Below are positions 10,753-22,100 of a DNA stretch of 64,000 nt, piece by piece. A model generated the notes under the pieces. It was given only the letters and a program-made list of their open reading frames with translations. It searched no databases and was not told the DNA's origin. The position numbers and the translations under genes are program-made. Source of the DNA: Azorinus chamasolen (taxonomy: Eukaryota > Mollusca > Bivalvia > Cardiida > Solecurtidae); NCBI GenBank assembly GCA_963576725.1, contig OY755242.1:26657858-26721857 (forward strand), in the 5' to 3' direction. Numbering within the stretch: the first letter of the stretch is position 1; every line of letters begins with the position of its first letter.

Positions 10753-11002
10753 TTAACCCGTTACTCCATGAACATTCATGTAAGAAATAATGATATCATG
10801 AATTATATTAATTAGCTGATAATCATAATGGCCCCAGAACACATAGCGTTTTGGTCATGACAGACACGACAAAATCAGTTTTATATTATTTCGTAAGCAA
10901 ACAGAGCGGACCCTGATCAAAGGACTCCTACAGGAGTCCTCTGATTTTTGTCTACTCTGTTTGCAAATGCTTAACACGCGTAGTTATTGACTAAAGGTTT
11001 AA
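10753..11002. mobile_element. P-family MITE, complete
   Basis: TTAA at both ends. Hairpin GCAAACAGAGCGGACCCTGATC with apex ACTCCTACAGGAGT. Confidence 0.85.
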
Positions 11003-11695
11003 ACAGGCGGCAAATAGTGAAACCAGATTCCGTTCAATCCGTTTAGACGAAATAATCGCGTATTTTCTCAAGGAAAAGAATAATAAAAATTCTCGTTGTA
11101 TATCCGCGGCACCTTGTTGGAATTCCCTCTCTGCGGCCAGAACTCCAGGTGTTATCAAAACTGTAACATTTAATATATCTGTTAACACCGTATTTCGTTG
11201 TAACATATCGCGCGAGTTGTACTCTTTGGTTGTTTATATCGCGCGTGTGCACAACGCCATATGGATAAACACTCGTTGTTATTTATTTCCCCCTTGGTGT
11301 TAGATCGAAGTAAGTTTTCGCTCGCCAGGCAACCACCTGGGATGTGGATTCGTCGTGGGTAGTCCAGGAGTTCAGCGGGTTTCAAACAATCCTAACAACA
11401 TAAACAATGCTCCGAATTGTGGCATATTGACAGTTACAGACAAGAATGTGGCGTTACTACAAATTGTTCCATTTCCGAACACCTCTCAAAAATTCCCTAC
11501 GGCGAAGGGTCATGGCTTTGTGCCTGGAGGAACTGAACAGAACGGAACAAAATATATCGGCTTGACGATACCAGTCTCATGAATATCCGACTTGATCCCA
11601 GTCCAAGGCTGTGACACAGATTTTTTTCTAAATCGGATAGACATGGTCCATGACCAAGTTTGGCAAGGAAGTACACCAGTTGTAGAAAAAAGTGA
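11003..11695. other. Unassigned region, CpG-richer
   Basis: No MITE seen. CpG-containing words (TATCGCGCGAG, TATCGCGCGTG) recur. A sub-stretch from TGTAAC (about 11199) to CAAACA (about 11394) could be a solo LTR, but I see no target duplication or primer-binding site. Short frames on both strands (e.g. 11355-11582 plus) match nothing I recognise. Confidence 0.35.
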
Positions 11696-11915
11696 AAATT
11701 ATCCTTTATAATGCCAAGTGCAGCCTAACTGACATATCCAAAAGACTTGGATACAAACTGAAACACCGAATAACTATAGGCGTCTCATCAAATCTATAAA
11801 GTCTGTTTGAAACTCTGTAATTGGTGTCTCCAAGCCTTGAACGAAGCGTCAGTAAACAGTCAGTGGACCAGAAATTCGACAGGCATATTTTTTCAGGTTG
11901 ATAAGGTTTAATATA
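11696..11915. mobile_element. G-like MITE remnant
   Basis: Decayed stem: CTTGGATACAAACTGAAACACCG, a few-base apex, and GGCGTCTCATCAAATC. No intact termini. Confidence 0.4.
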
Positions 11916-12048
11916 TATCACATACTGGTTATTAGAGTCTGGCGGAGTTAAACTCTTCCGACATTAACATAATTATGTAGTCCAAGTAGGTTTTTGTCAG
12001 GAAGTGTGCTAACAAACCAACGCCGACGCGTCACCGTTTTTTTTTTAT

Positions 12049-12277
12049 TTAACCCGTTACCTCATAGGCTAATTTTAGATACAACCTCTTTGACAAAATC
12101 TACCGAAAAGGAGCATTAACTAAAGAAAAGGAAACTTTTAGAATTTTGTAGTTTGAAACCATTGTGATAAATATAGCATTTGCTCCTATAGGAGCAAATG
12201 CTCTATTTATCACAATGGTTTAAAAAAGTGACTTTTACAAAGTCGTCAACAGTCGCCAATATAAGGGAATGGGTTAA
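12049..12277. mobile_element. C-family MITE, complete
   Basis: TTAA-CCCGTTACCTCATAGG at left and AAGGGAATGGG-TTAA at right. Exact apex CTCCTATAGGAG at 12183-12194. Confidence 0.92.
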
Positions 12278-12281
12278 TAAA

Positions 12282-12395
12282 ACAATTAACCATTTAAATC
12301 ATAGATACGCATACGGAAACGGAGTAGACCCAGATCAGGCGGTATGTAGGAGTCGTCTGATCATGGTATTCTCTGTTTGCTTATTGAAAAATACA
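12282..12395. mobile_element. P-family hairpin fragment
   Basis: CGGAGTAGACCCAGATCAGGCG...GTAGGAGTCGTCTGATCATGG...CTCTGTTTGCTTATTG. Directly follows the C element. Confidence 0.7.
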
Positions 12396-12658
12396 ATTTC
12401 TGTCATGTCAAAATAAACCTGTGTTAATATACCATTAAAATATTCAGCTACAAGGTAGTCGCGATATCGTAATTTTTCTACATAAATCTTCATGAATTAA
12501 AGTGTTAGCACGGATATCAAAATTTTCTCTCAAATAATGCTGCATACCACATTTACTGGCGAACATGTATAATATTTCATTTAGGCTTATATGGAAATGA
12601 AAACGGGGATCAATAAATCAGACTGAAATCTGTTGTCGCCATTTTTCATAGAGTTTAC

Positions 12659-12852
12659 TTAAACCTTTAGCCTGCTGCGGTCGGATGATTGATTACTTTT
12701 GCAAACAGTTTGATCCAGATGAGACGCCAAGTAACTCGGTGTCTCATCAGGATCCAAACTGTTTTACACTCTGGCTGCATGTTGGAAGACGCACTGATTA
12801 TAGATTGAGGGATAAAAAGTTAATTCATTAAGACCAGCAAGCGAAAGGTTAA
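12659..12852. mobile_element. G-family MITE
   Basis: TTAA-ACCTTTAGCCTGCTGCGG at left and CAGCAAGCGAAAGG-TTAA at right. GGATCC hairpin with apex CCAAGTAACTCGG. Confidence 0.85.
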
Positions 12853-12951
12853 ATTACTATCTCAGCTGGAACTATTTTCTCGAATGTTTCTTGCATTATG
12901 TGAGAGTGACCAGTAACAGGGCTCGCTTATGTTACATATACCTATATGTAT

Positions 12952-13285
12952 ATGCCAAAACCCATACTTTGATAGCAATGCCAATACCCTTACTTTAATA
13001 GGAATGCCAATACCCATACTTTAATAGCAATGCCAATACCCATACTTTAATAGCAATGCCAATAGTCATACTTTAATATCAATGCCAATACCCATATTTC
13101 AATGGCAATGCCAAAACCCATACTTTAATAGCAATGCCAATACCCATATGTTAATATCAATGCCAATACCCATACTTTAATAGCAATGCCAATACCCATA
13201 CTTTAATAGCAATGTCAATACCCATATTTTAATAGCAATGCCAATACTCATACTTTAATAGCAATGCCAATACCCATACTTTGAT
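12952..13285. repeat. 26-bp tandem array
   Basis: About 13 copies of CAATACCCATACTTTAATAG plus CAATGC (26 bp). The inner copies are nearly identical, so expansion is recent. Confidence 0.95.
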
Positions 13286-13383
13286 TAACAATATACTTTA
13301 ATCCACAATCTAATTGATTATTTACACTCGCTCCTCCTTTTCTGAATATAAATTAAAGAAAACTAAAACTGAAGAATATGATC

Positions 13384-13486
13384 TGTATGACAAACTGTGC
13401 AGACCCTGATCCTCAGGAGTCCTTTGATCTGGGTCTACACTGTTTGCAAAGGTCTTATATACTCGGTACCTGCACATGAACCCTTT
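13384..13486. mobile_element. K-type hairpin (P-like stem)
   Basis: CAAACTGTGCAGACCCTGATCC...TCAGGAGTCC...CTGGGTCTACACTGTTTG at 13391-13448. A sister of the 58141-58208 copy, with the same downstream word AGGTCTT(A/G)TATACTCGG. Confidence 0.65.
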
Positions 13487-13678
13487 TGATGCCAGAATTG
13501 TCGTCTGCTGGGCATAGTTTCGTTTTATGCACTTCTTCCATTTTCTTTATAAAACAGTAAACAGAGTGTCAAACAGTTTGGATCCTGATGAGACGCCGAG
13601 TTACTCTGCATCTCATCTGGATCCAAACTGTTTGCATGTGATATCATAGACCCGCCATTGTGGCACGGAAGGGGTTAA
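13487..13678. mobile_element. G-family MITE
   Basis: Hairpin AAACAGTTTGGATCCTGATG...CCGAGTTACTC...inverse at about 13568-13636. Right end GGAAGGGG-TTAA; left end TGAA-CCCTTTTGATGCC. Confidence 0.8.
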
Positions 13679-13984
13679 GGGTTTATAATTTCAGTTTGAA
13701 AACGTTACTTAATTAATTACATTTAAGAAACACCTAGCCATGCAGGGGCATTACTATGAACACTAGAAACTCTATAATAGTAAAAGTCGTAATATACTCA
13801 TACATACATGTATAAATATTTAGCTCTGTATTTTTTGTCTGGATTATAAATTCAACAGCGGGCACTCGCATTTGTCGTGCGCACGACATTATACATTGTA
13901 AGTCGAACTGTTAACTAAATATTTTAAAAATAATATTTATGTCCAAGCGATACCATCCCGTAGGTATGATCATGTCTATTTTAC

Positions 13985-14120
13985 GTATATAGTAAAACCT
14001 GTTTATAGCAACCACTTCATGAATAAATACTGAGGTCATTAACAGAAGGGGATTGTTTAATGAAGGAGGAAAAGTAATGCAGAAAGCGTCTTATGCATAA
14101 AGATTTTCAGTCGATAGGTT
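13985..14120. mobile_element. B-family MITE, left half
   Basis: AGTAAAACCTGTTTATAGCAACC, the spacer with ATGAATAAATA, and stem AAAGTAATGCAGAAAGCG, then truncated. Confidence 0.65.
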
Positions 14121-14197
14121 ACATAATTTTCGCAAAACTGCAAGGTTTCATGTTGTTATTTGACTCGTCATATTTTTCCGTTTCAACTTTAATCACA

Positions 14198-14426
14198 TTA
14201 ACCCTTTCCCTCATATAAACGCCTTTTCACGCATTTGCAAACAAAGTAGAGCCAGACCAGACGGTTCTATAGGAGCCGTCTGATCAGGGTCTGCTCTGTT
14301 TGCTTATGGAATTTGATAGTTCTGTTTCTGAAGTTTCTAAAATGGTTATAATGTTCCATATTCTGAACATGAATATTTAGTAAGTATTGAAATGTGAAAT
14401 AAACATAGAGCAGGGGAAGGGGGTAA
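14198..14426. mobile_element. P-family MITE, complete
   Basis: TTAA-CCCTTTCCCTCATATA at left and GGGGAAGGGG-GTAA at right. Hairpin at about 14238-14304, apex GTTCTATAGGAGC. Confidence 0.88.
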
Positions 14427-14439
14427 AGCTTCGGTCCGC

Positions 14440-15000
14440 TATGGGCCTGTACGGGTATGTGATCCATAGTAAGTCATTATGAGATTACATTGCTGCGAAG
14501 TTGCTGTGGATGGTCTGAGGATGTTCTACTGTTTCTCTGTGTGTTCTAGCCACGGGATCGCATGAACCCATGCACGCTTCGCAAGGATCCGTCCGATGCA
14601 CATGCGAGATCCATCCGGACTCGTATTGTTACAATGTGGGCATTCAACACCCATATAACCAATGTGTGGGCATGGTGTTGATGTCATACGCGTCCGCGAG
14701 GGCAAGCGAACACACATACGATCAGTCGTGGGTGGTTAGCAAGGGTGTCTGTACGTGTCCCTTACGGGCCGACATGCCTAGTGCGTCCTATGAGCATCGA
14801 GGCCATGCAATGCCTTTTAATGGACTACGGTTCCTCTGCAAGTATAGAAAGTGTTTGTCCGAAGACGATGCATGAGCAATTGGTCCCATGCGTCTTCGAA
14901 ACGTGCGAGTCAGCATAATGCCGTACCATTTATCACGTAGGCCAGTTTAAGTTCCGGAACCACTGACTGATGCGTTCACCATATACTTCATAGCCAGGTT
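14440..15000. other. GC-richer island, no gene recognised
   Basis: About 500 bases clearly richer in G+C and CpG than the surroundings. An open plus-strand frame (14570-14875, 101 residues, 8 Cys) spans it, but a minus frame overlaps and no family is recognisable. It may be a fragment of an unlisted repeat or an old exon. Confidence 0.35.
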
Positions 15001-15149
15001 GCATCTCTATATTTTCTGTAAGAGTTGAAGGAACTTGTTTTTGAGAAACCCCACGACACTAGTTATATAGGTCTATGGAACTTGTCTAACATTCATAACC
15101 ATATTATGGAATTAACTATTTCGGGAGTTGCCACATTGACAGGCCTTCC

Positions 15150-15245
15150 ACAGACATACAGAAATACAGATAGGCGAGCGGACGGGTGGACGAGCGGGTA
15201 GATGGAAGGTGGGTGGATGGATGATGGATGGATGGATAGATATAA
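15150..15245. repeat. GATG/GGAC-type simple repeat
   Basis: Degenerate tetranucleotide repeats running from GAGCGGACGGGTGGACG to GATGGATGGATGGATAG. Confidence 0.9.
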
Positions 15246-15735
15246 ATAAAGTAAATAGATAAACACTGTTGTATAGATATAATTAGGAAGAACAATTTCA
15301 ATGTTATACAATTCATATCCCTTTTCGAAAGTGTTATTGCATATCAAGCAGTTACAAAACACGGCGATGTTATTTGTAATTCTGGCGAACGTTTATCTTG
15401 ATTTATTATATTATGGTGATCTATCTTTCTAGATTTACGGTACTAATAGAGAAATGCACTTCAGATATTGTTGATAAATTCATCCCTTCTTTCAAAAAGC
15501 AGTGCAGAATTCCTGACGATGTTGGGATGTTTTCTCCTGGTATTTGCAGAATGTCTTCCTCACTCGTTACAGCAGGTTGCTTTTGAAAGCTGTGCATGTC
15601 TAACGAGTTTACCAAATACTTTTTACGATATAAACAAAGACATTTCATAGATTATCAGAAATCGATTCAGCGAAAAGGAAAAATGATCAAACATTCTGAT
15701 GCTCGTGCTTTTCAGCACCAGGTGGAAATGCTATT
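15246..15735. other. Unassigned stretch with overlapping frames
   Basis: Three overlapping frames of 60-75 residues lie at 15398-15650 (two plus, one minus). The minus frame (15421-15648) has protein-like composition but no splice or start context I can support. Confidence 0.25.
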
Positions 15736-15948
15736 TTAACCCTTATCATGCTAAGCGCGACCTGACACGCATTTGAAAACAGATTGGATCCAGATCAGAC
15801 GCCGAGTAACTCGGCGTCTCATCTGAATCCAAGCTGTTTGACAATGTGTCCGCAGTTTCTCAAACGAGTGTACGAATCAGAGGTAAGTAATAAGTGCAAA
15901 CTATCAGAGTTTTGGCAGACATAATTTTGTTAGCATGTCAAGTGTTAA
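15736..15948. mobile_element. G-family MITE
   Basis: TTAA at both ends. Hairpin AACAGATTGGATCCAGATCAG...CCGAGTAACTCGG...inverse. The arm reads GATCAGACGCC, intermediate between the G and P stems. Confidence 0.8.
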
Positions 15949-15993
15949 CCTTATCTTGCTTAGGCTAGCACACTCTGCTCAAACTTTTATTTA

Positions 15994-16201
15994 TTAACCC
16001 ATTACCTCATAGGCTATTTTTAGACCCAACCGCTTTGAAAAAAACCTACCGTAAAAGAGCATTAACTAGAGAAAAGGAAAATTAAAAAAACTGTAGTTTG
16101 AAACCATTGTGATAAATAGAGCATTTGCTCTATTTATCACAATGATTTCAATCGGTGTTTTTACAGAGGCGTAGAAAGAAATTTATAGAGGAAAGGGTTA
16201 A
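15994..16201. mobile_element. C-family MITE, hairpin tip deleted
   Basis: TTAA-CCCATTACCTCATAGG at left and GAGGAAAGGG-TTAA at right. The stem reads GATAAATAGAGCATTTGCTC and goes straight to TATTTATCACAATG, so the apex and part of the right arm are missing. Confidence 0.9.
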
Positions 16202-16438
16202 CCCTTAATCCGGATCACGTTGAAGATGTAAATTACATATATATGAGCCCAGACACTGATTAATTTTGTTGCAAGTTTTACTTATTTCCTATACGATCAA
16301 ACTTTACTAAACCATTGACCGAGTGTTATGCAGATTTGATCCTGATGAATCGCCCATTTAATCAGCGTCTTATCTAGTTCCAAGCCGCTTGCGAATGACA
16401 GACACAGCACACTAACGGGATAGGGATAACAATTACTC
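16202..16438. mobile_element. G-like MITE remnant beside the long inverted repeat
   Basis: CAGATTTGATCCTGATGAATCGCC...TCAGCGTCTTATCTAGTTCC. The sequence resumes as a G right half at 19365, so the long inverted repeat may have inserted into or near a G element. Confidence 0.45.
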
Positions 16439-17440
16439 AGGGAGCCAGTAGTGCCTACCGTGCACCCCCCCCCCCCCGACTTTTTTTTCATGGGTACCAA
16501 AATGTTCAGAAAAGTGTCCTGAATCAGAATCGCGAATGTACTCAAACTTAAATTCTTTTAGGCTATGTGTATTTTAACCGTTTCCATGGCAACCCCCCAG
16601 TTTTCGTAATGATGACCCATACCTACAAATTCGCCCATATCACAGCCAGTTTTTGTCCTAAAACTATAAAACTGGTACCAAATGGAAGATAAGACATTGT
16701 GCTTTTATTTCTAACTTGTTTTTTTAGATTACCTTATTTGCAAATATCAGAAAATAACTTCAAATGCAGTTTAACATGATGCCGAAACCCTCAGGAAACA
16801 AAATATCCAATTTGAGGACCATAGCATTAATTTTAAGCACCATTTTCACCGTTTCCATGGCAACACCCTAGTTTTCGTAATGATGGTCCGTACCTGCAGA
16901 ATCGTCCATATCACAGCCAGTTTTTGTCCAAAACCTATAAAACTGGTACCAAATTGGAGATATGACATTGTGTTTTTATTCCCAGGTTTTTTATTTTAAA
17001 TTACCTTATTTGCATACTCATGAATATTAATGAGAACATTAAAAACAGTAAAAACAATATAGAAATAACGTAAATAATGTAAACTATTCACTTTTTATCC
17101 TACAAATATCAGAAAACAATTTCAAATGCAGTTTAACCTGATGACAAAATCCTCAGAAAACAAAATATCAAATTTGAGGACCAAAAATTTAACTCTAAGT
17201 AACTTTTTAACTGTTTCCATAGTAACCATTCATTTCACTCTGTTCACACAGTTTTGTTAGTCGACACCTACCTGCAAAAATCTTCCATATCACAGGAAGT
17301 ATTTGTGCTAACTGCATAAAACTGGTACCAAATTAAAGCTAAGACAGTGTGCTTTGGTTTAACAGCTATAATTATGAATTACCTTATTTGCATACACATA
17401 CACATGAATATTAATGAGAATAATTAAAAAATAGCAAAAC
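16439..17440. repeat. Long inverted repeat, left arm (3 tandem units)
   Basis: Starts AGGGAGCCAGTAGTGCCTAC followed by a C tract, and is the inverse of the sequence ending at 19305. It holds three units of about 270-360 bp, each with GTTTCCATGGCAAC-like motifs (16580, 16851, 17213), CTGGTACCAAAT, and CCTTATTTGCATACTCATG. See the right-arm entry and findings. Confidence 0.92.
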
Positions 17441-17499
17441 ATTTATTATTGCAAGCTATACTTGGAGCATGGTGTAATGTTGTGCTCGGCATACTGCGA

Positions 17500-19305
17500 A
17501 ACTTGTTATTTCCAATATTGTTTCTCTTTGTTTTCTTATCACTAATTAATATTCATGAGGATGCAAATAAGGTAATTTGCATAAAGTGAACCAAACATTA
17601 AGATTCATACATCAACTACCGGGTATATGTTTATATCATTTATAATTATCGCCAAAGTTTGTATGTTGCAGGTATGTAAACGCTCTGTAATATGAACAAT
17701 GAGGTTAGAATGGTTGCCTAGGAAACAGATATATCACCATCAGTGCTATATAATTTTCCCCAAATTTATTTATCTAACAATCTTGGTGATATTCAGTGAT
17801 CATAGTAAACTTTAGCTAACCATTTTCCATATTTGTTTGCTTTATAAGAGAAAGACTGGTGTCTGTCGAAAATTTCAACATCTATTACTGTTCTCATAAA
17901 TATTCATACATATGCAAATAAGTTTATACCAGAAAAGTAATATTTACTATTAAAGCAATGCCTCAAATCTATGTGTGTAACAATTGATTTCATGATTCAT
18001 CAAAGATAACCGAGATCTAGCGGAGTATTACAGTTGGATGTCAAATTTCTAAAAATTGTGAAAGGATCGGTTACCATGGAAGCCGTTACAATCTTACTTA
18101 CAGTTCATTGTTTGGGTATCAATTAAGATGATTAGCTTTCTGAGTATTTTGTCATCATTTTAAACTACATTTGAAGTTGTTTTCTGATATTGGTAGGATA
18201 AAAATTGAGAGGTTTACGTTATTTCTGTATTGTTGTGCTATTTTTTAATTATTCTCATTAATATTCATGTGTATGCAAATAAGGTAATTCATAATTATAG
18301 CTTTTAAACCAAGGCACACTGTCTTAGCTTTAATTTGGGACCAGTTTTATGCAGTTAGCACAAATACTTCCTGTGATATGGAAGATTTTTACAGGTAGGT
18401 GTCGACTAACAAAACTGTGTGAACAGAGTGAAATGAATGGTTACTATGGAAACAGTTAAAAAGTTACTTAGAGTTAAAATTTTGGTCCTCAAATTTGATA
18501 TTTTGTTTTCTGAGGATTTTGTCATCAGGTTAAACTGCATTTGAAATTGTTTTCTGATTTTTGTAGGATAAAAAGTGAATAGTTTACATTATTTACGTTA
18601 TTTCTATATTGTTTTTACTATTTTTAATGTTCTCATTAATATTCATGAGTATGCAAATAAGGTAATTTAAAAAAAAAACTGGAAATAAAAGCACAATGTC
18701 CTATCTCCAATTTGGTACCAGTTTTATAGGTTTTGGACAAAAACTGGCTGTGATATGGACGATTCTGCAGGTACGGACCATCATTACGAAAACTAGGGTG
18801 TTGCCATGGAAACGGTACAAATGGTGCTTAAAATTAATACTATGGTCCTCAAATTGGATATTTTGTTTCCTGGGGGTTTCGGCATCATGTTAAACTGCAT
18901 TTGAAGCTATTTTCTGATATTTGTAGGATAAAAAAATGAAAGGTTTACGTTATTTCTATACTTTTTTACTAATTTTAATGTTCTCCTCATTAATATTCAT
19001 GAGTATGCAAATAAGGTAATTTAAAAAAAATAAGTTAGAAATAAAAGCACAATGTCTTATCTTCCATTTGGTACCAGTTTTATAGTTTTAGGACAAAAAC
19101 TGGCTGTGATATGGGTGAATTTGTAGGTATGGGTCATCGTTACTGGGGGGTTGCCATGGAAACGGTTAAATACACATAGCCTAAAAGAATTTAAGTTTGA
19201 GTACATTCGCGATTCTGATTCAAGACACTTTTCTGAACATTTTGGTACCCATGAAAAAAAGTCGGGGGGGGGGGGGGGGTGCACGGTAGGCACTACTGGC
19301 TCCCT
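17500..19305. repeat. Long inverted repeat, right arm (5 tandem units)
   Basis: Five units in the opposite orientation, spaced about 350-370 bp (X-box-like motifs at 17713, 18070, 18440, 18800, 19150). From about 18235 to 19305 it is the inverse complement of 17440-16439, with a matching G tract and end CACTACTGGCTCCCT. Copies of ATTAATATTCATGAGTATGC followed by AAATAAGG recur in each unit. No target duplication is evident. Confidence 0.92.
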
Positions 19306-19364
19306 AACTAAATCTGGTTCGCTTTGTATGTTCATTACAAATGTCCACCACATACGTCACATAA

Positions 19365-19455
19365 TATGCCTTGACGAGACGCCGAATTACTTTGTTCTTT
19401 ATTTGGATCCGATCTTTTTGTAAACTTCGATCATTTCTTGATTAGCTGTAAAAGG
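19365..19455. mobile_element. G-family MITE, right half
   Basis: GACGAGACGCCGAATTACTTTG...TATTTGGATCCGATC, then AAAAGG-TTAA. Confidence 0.55.
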
Positions 19456-19499
19456 TTAAGTAATTACTGTCGTTTGTAATATGTTATATAGTACTGTAT

Positions 19500-19740
19500 A
19501 CGATAAATACGCCTTTCTACGCCTTTACAAACAGTAGACACCAGATCAGACGGTTCCTAAAGAAGACGTCTGATCATGGTCTGCTCTGTTTGCTTAATAC
19601 TACAGATGTGATTCTCCAATCTGTGCTTTGGAAAAAAAACAGAAATAAAAAAGACTGCTCCTTCAGTAGCCGACTGACCTGTGTTTATTCTGTTCGAGAA
19701 AGTGTGAAAAGCCGTTTCCATAATGTAGCAGGTTAAGTGC
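19500..19740. mobile_element. P-family MITE, degraded
   Basis: ACGCCTTTCTACGCCTTTAC at left, hairpin at about 19527-19597 with apex TTCCTAAAGAAG, and P body to AGCAGG-TTAA. Confidence 0.7.
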
Positions 19741-20014
19741 TCGAATTTCCACAATTCAGAGAAACAGATGATGTGTGGGGCCGTTATTATGAATGAGGAA
19801 TTTTACAAATGATCGGGAAAGGTCCAGAAAATCATTCAGTGGTTGAGAATACTTGTGTCTGTGGCTTATCAGCTAACGATGTAGGCGCAGATATAGACTG
19901 ATACGAACCGCTGTAGGAACACAATCAATAACCTCCCGGTCCAACACCCTCCCAATTTATCACGTTCCTTCCTTGTTCCAAGGTACAGTAGGAACTCTCA
20001 GTAATACAATACAA

Positions 20015-20222
20015 TACAGTAAAACCTCTTTATAACGGCCACTAAATTGTGTTTATTAGTTGGTATTTAGGGCAGGTGGTTGCTTAAAGCAAGGTGAAAG
20101 TAAAACGGAACGCTCCTATAGGAGCGTTCTGTTTTACTTTCACCTTGCTTTAAGCAGCCACCTGCCTTTAACACAAAATATGTGATGTAATTTAGTGGCC
20201 GTTATAGAGAGGCTTTACTGTA
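20015..20222. mobile_element. A-family MITE, complete
   Basis: TACAGTAAAACCTCTTTATA...GGCTTTACTGTA. Exact apex CTCCTATAGGAG at 20113-20124. Opposite orientation to the 8290 copy. Confidence 0.93.
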
Positions 20223-20393
20223 TACCTTCTCTACAATGGTTAATCAAAGGAAGTCAAATTCTGTAGTTTTGTGATATGTGGTAGCTAAATGTGGGAAAAT
20301 GTATGCATATCTATAGAGCTCCCAATGAAGGATCTCTGCATTACTTTTGTACTGCATTGAGAGGCCACCTGCTTTTGAAGACATGCCTATCAG

Positions 20394-20562
20394 TTAACCC
20401 ATTTGCGATCCCATATATGGGACATAGGCAAATCAAATTGGTGATAGGAATTCCAATATAAAACAAAACGAAATTGAAAATTTAGACCAGGCACCCCTTA
20501 GATAAAAATGGACTAATCCAATATATAAACATGGAAGAATCCACTGGGAGCATATGGGTTAA
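20394..20562. mobile_element. H-family MITE without hairpin
   Basis: TTAA-CCCATTTGCGATCCC at left and CATATGGG-TTAA at right. Body identical in layout to 24787-25020, but the hairpin between GTAGGCAAA and TGATAGGAA is replaced by about 11 bases. Confidence 0.9.
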
Positions 20563-20774
20563 TACGTTTTCTTAAGCCTTTGCAAACAGAGTAGACCCAG
20601 ATGAGTCATCTAATAAGGGTCTGCTCTGTTTGCTTATGGATTAATAAAGATAAGATTCCATAATTTCTGCCAAGGTAAAAAATTCTTTGTTCACCACGCT
20701 ATTATAAAAATACAACTAATTAATATTCATATAATTATTATTTCTTAATAAATATTCATGAAGAAAGGGGTTAA
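20563..20774. mobile_element. P-family MITE, left terminus lost
   Basis: Hairpin GCAAACAGAGTAGACCCAGATG with a shortened tip (TGAGTCATCTAATAAGGG), then P body and AGAAAGGGG-TTAA. Confidence 0.8.
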
Positions 20775-20794
20775 GAAGTCGCTTTAGGGAAAGT

Positions 20795-21043
20795 TTAAAC
20801 CTTTCCCCCATACAAACGTGTTTTCGCGCATTTGCAAACAGAGTAGACTCAGATCAGACGGCTCCTATAGGAGCCGTCTGATCAGGGTCTGCTCTGTTTG
20901 CTGATGGATTTTGATAGACATGTCACTTTACTTTCTAAACTGGCCACAATGTTCCACCTTCCACATTTCATTATAACCATTTGTCCATGAGTATTCAGTA
21001 GGTATTAAAATTCGGAATACCCATAGAATAGGGAAAGGGTTAC
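20795..21043. mobile_element. P-family MITE, complete reference copy
   Basis: TTAA-ACCTTTCCCCCATACA at left and AGGGAAAGGG-TTAC at right. Hairpin with the exact apex CTCCTATAGGAG at 20862-20873. Reference for family P. Confidence 0.92.
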
Positions 21044-21153
21044 TGTATACCTTTGCGTACGATATAGACAAACAATAAACATATTTAATAAACACTTGAT
21101 CAAGGTCCTACTGTCCATAAAATAAATGCATTCCTCTTTACACGCTACAGCAG

Positions 21154-21382
21154 TTAACCCTTTCCTCCATATATACGCCTTTCTACGCATCTGTAATAAC
21201 CACTTCTTGAAACCATTGTGATAAATAGAGCATTTGCTCCTATAGGAGCAAATGCTCTATTTTTCACAATGGTTTCAAACTATAAAATTCTAAAATTGTC
21301 CTTTTCTGTAGTAAATGCTTCTTTTGGGTAGATTCATTCAAAGAGGTTGGGTCTTAAAATAGCCTATGGAGGAAAGGGTTAA
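21154..21382. mobile_element. C-family MITE, complete
   Basis: TTAA-CCCTTTCCTCCATATA at left and GGAGGAAAGGG-TTAA at right. Exact apex at 21237-21248. Confidence 0.92.
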
Positions 21383-21635
21383 AGGTTAAAACTTTTACCC
21401 CTTTTATCTTATGAATATTCATGAAAACATTAATTATCTTGTAAATATTACATTAGGTGATTTTTATAATGGCATATAAACACAGGATATTTGGCCCTGA
21501 GAATTAATTAGAGAATCTTCCTTCATAAAAACGCATTTTCACGTCTTTGCATTCTTATACGAATGTTCAACAGGTAAGTGTAAAGGGTTATTTCTCGTTT
21601 TTTAAGTGCGTGTGCCCCAGATATGTGCAGTAGAA

Positions 21636-21775
21636 CCTGTCTTAAGCGGTCATTCATTGAATGAACATAGGAGTCTCAGTAAAAACAAGTGGTTGCTTAA
21701 TACAGTGCAAAAGTAATCAAAAGTAATGAAGGAAATTTCTGCATTACTTTTGACCTGCATTAAGCTACCACCTGC
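21636..21775. mobile_element. B-family MITE, left part
   Basis: GCAGTAGAACCTGTCTTAAGCG, stem AAGTGGTTGCTTAATACAG with a rearranged tip, right arm to CTACCACCTGCC, then truncated. Confidence 0.75.
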
Positions 21776-22100
21776 CAACCTCCAACGAAGTTATCTCCCC
21801 TAATCTTCATTTGAACGAATGTGTCTGCATGAACTTTTTTCTGATTACAGTTTGAAAATAATTTGTGAAAAAATTAATTGAGATCATTCAAGAATCTTTT
21901 GCACTAATTGCACATGTCTTCAATGTTCAAAAGACGTCTTCAAAAAGTGTGGATCAGGTCAGAGGGTTCATGAAGATCTCACTGGTCGGGGTCTGCTCTA
22001 TCAACTGAATATACTTATTTCGTTGTCAATTGACCTGTGATTACTGATGCTAACAGTTTTGATCCAAAATGCAACGTCGAGAAAATTGTTTTGTATATTT

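Noticed and set aside
11199..11394. Solo LTR
   Set aside because: TG...CA edges only; no target duplication, primer-binding site or second copy in the window.
14570..14875. Cys-containing 101-residue ORF ending CKYRKCL
   Set aside because: The ending recalls a zinc-finger tail but the rest lacks the required Cys spacing; a minus ORF overlaps and no splice sites frame it.
16297..19423. ORFs at 16297-16545 and 19057-19423 sharing the peptide KKSGGGG-CTVGTTGSL
   Set aside because: The shared peptide is the two arms of the inverted repeat (G/C tract) read on opposite strands, not a gene pair.
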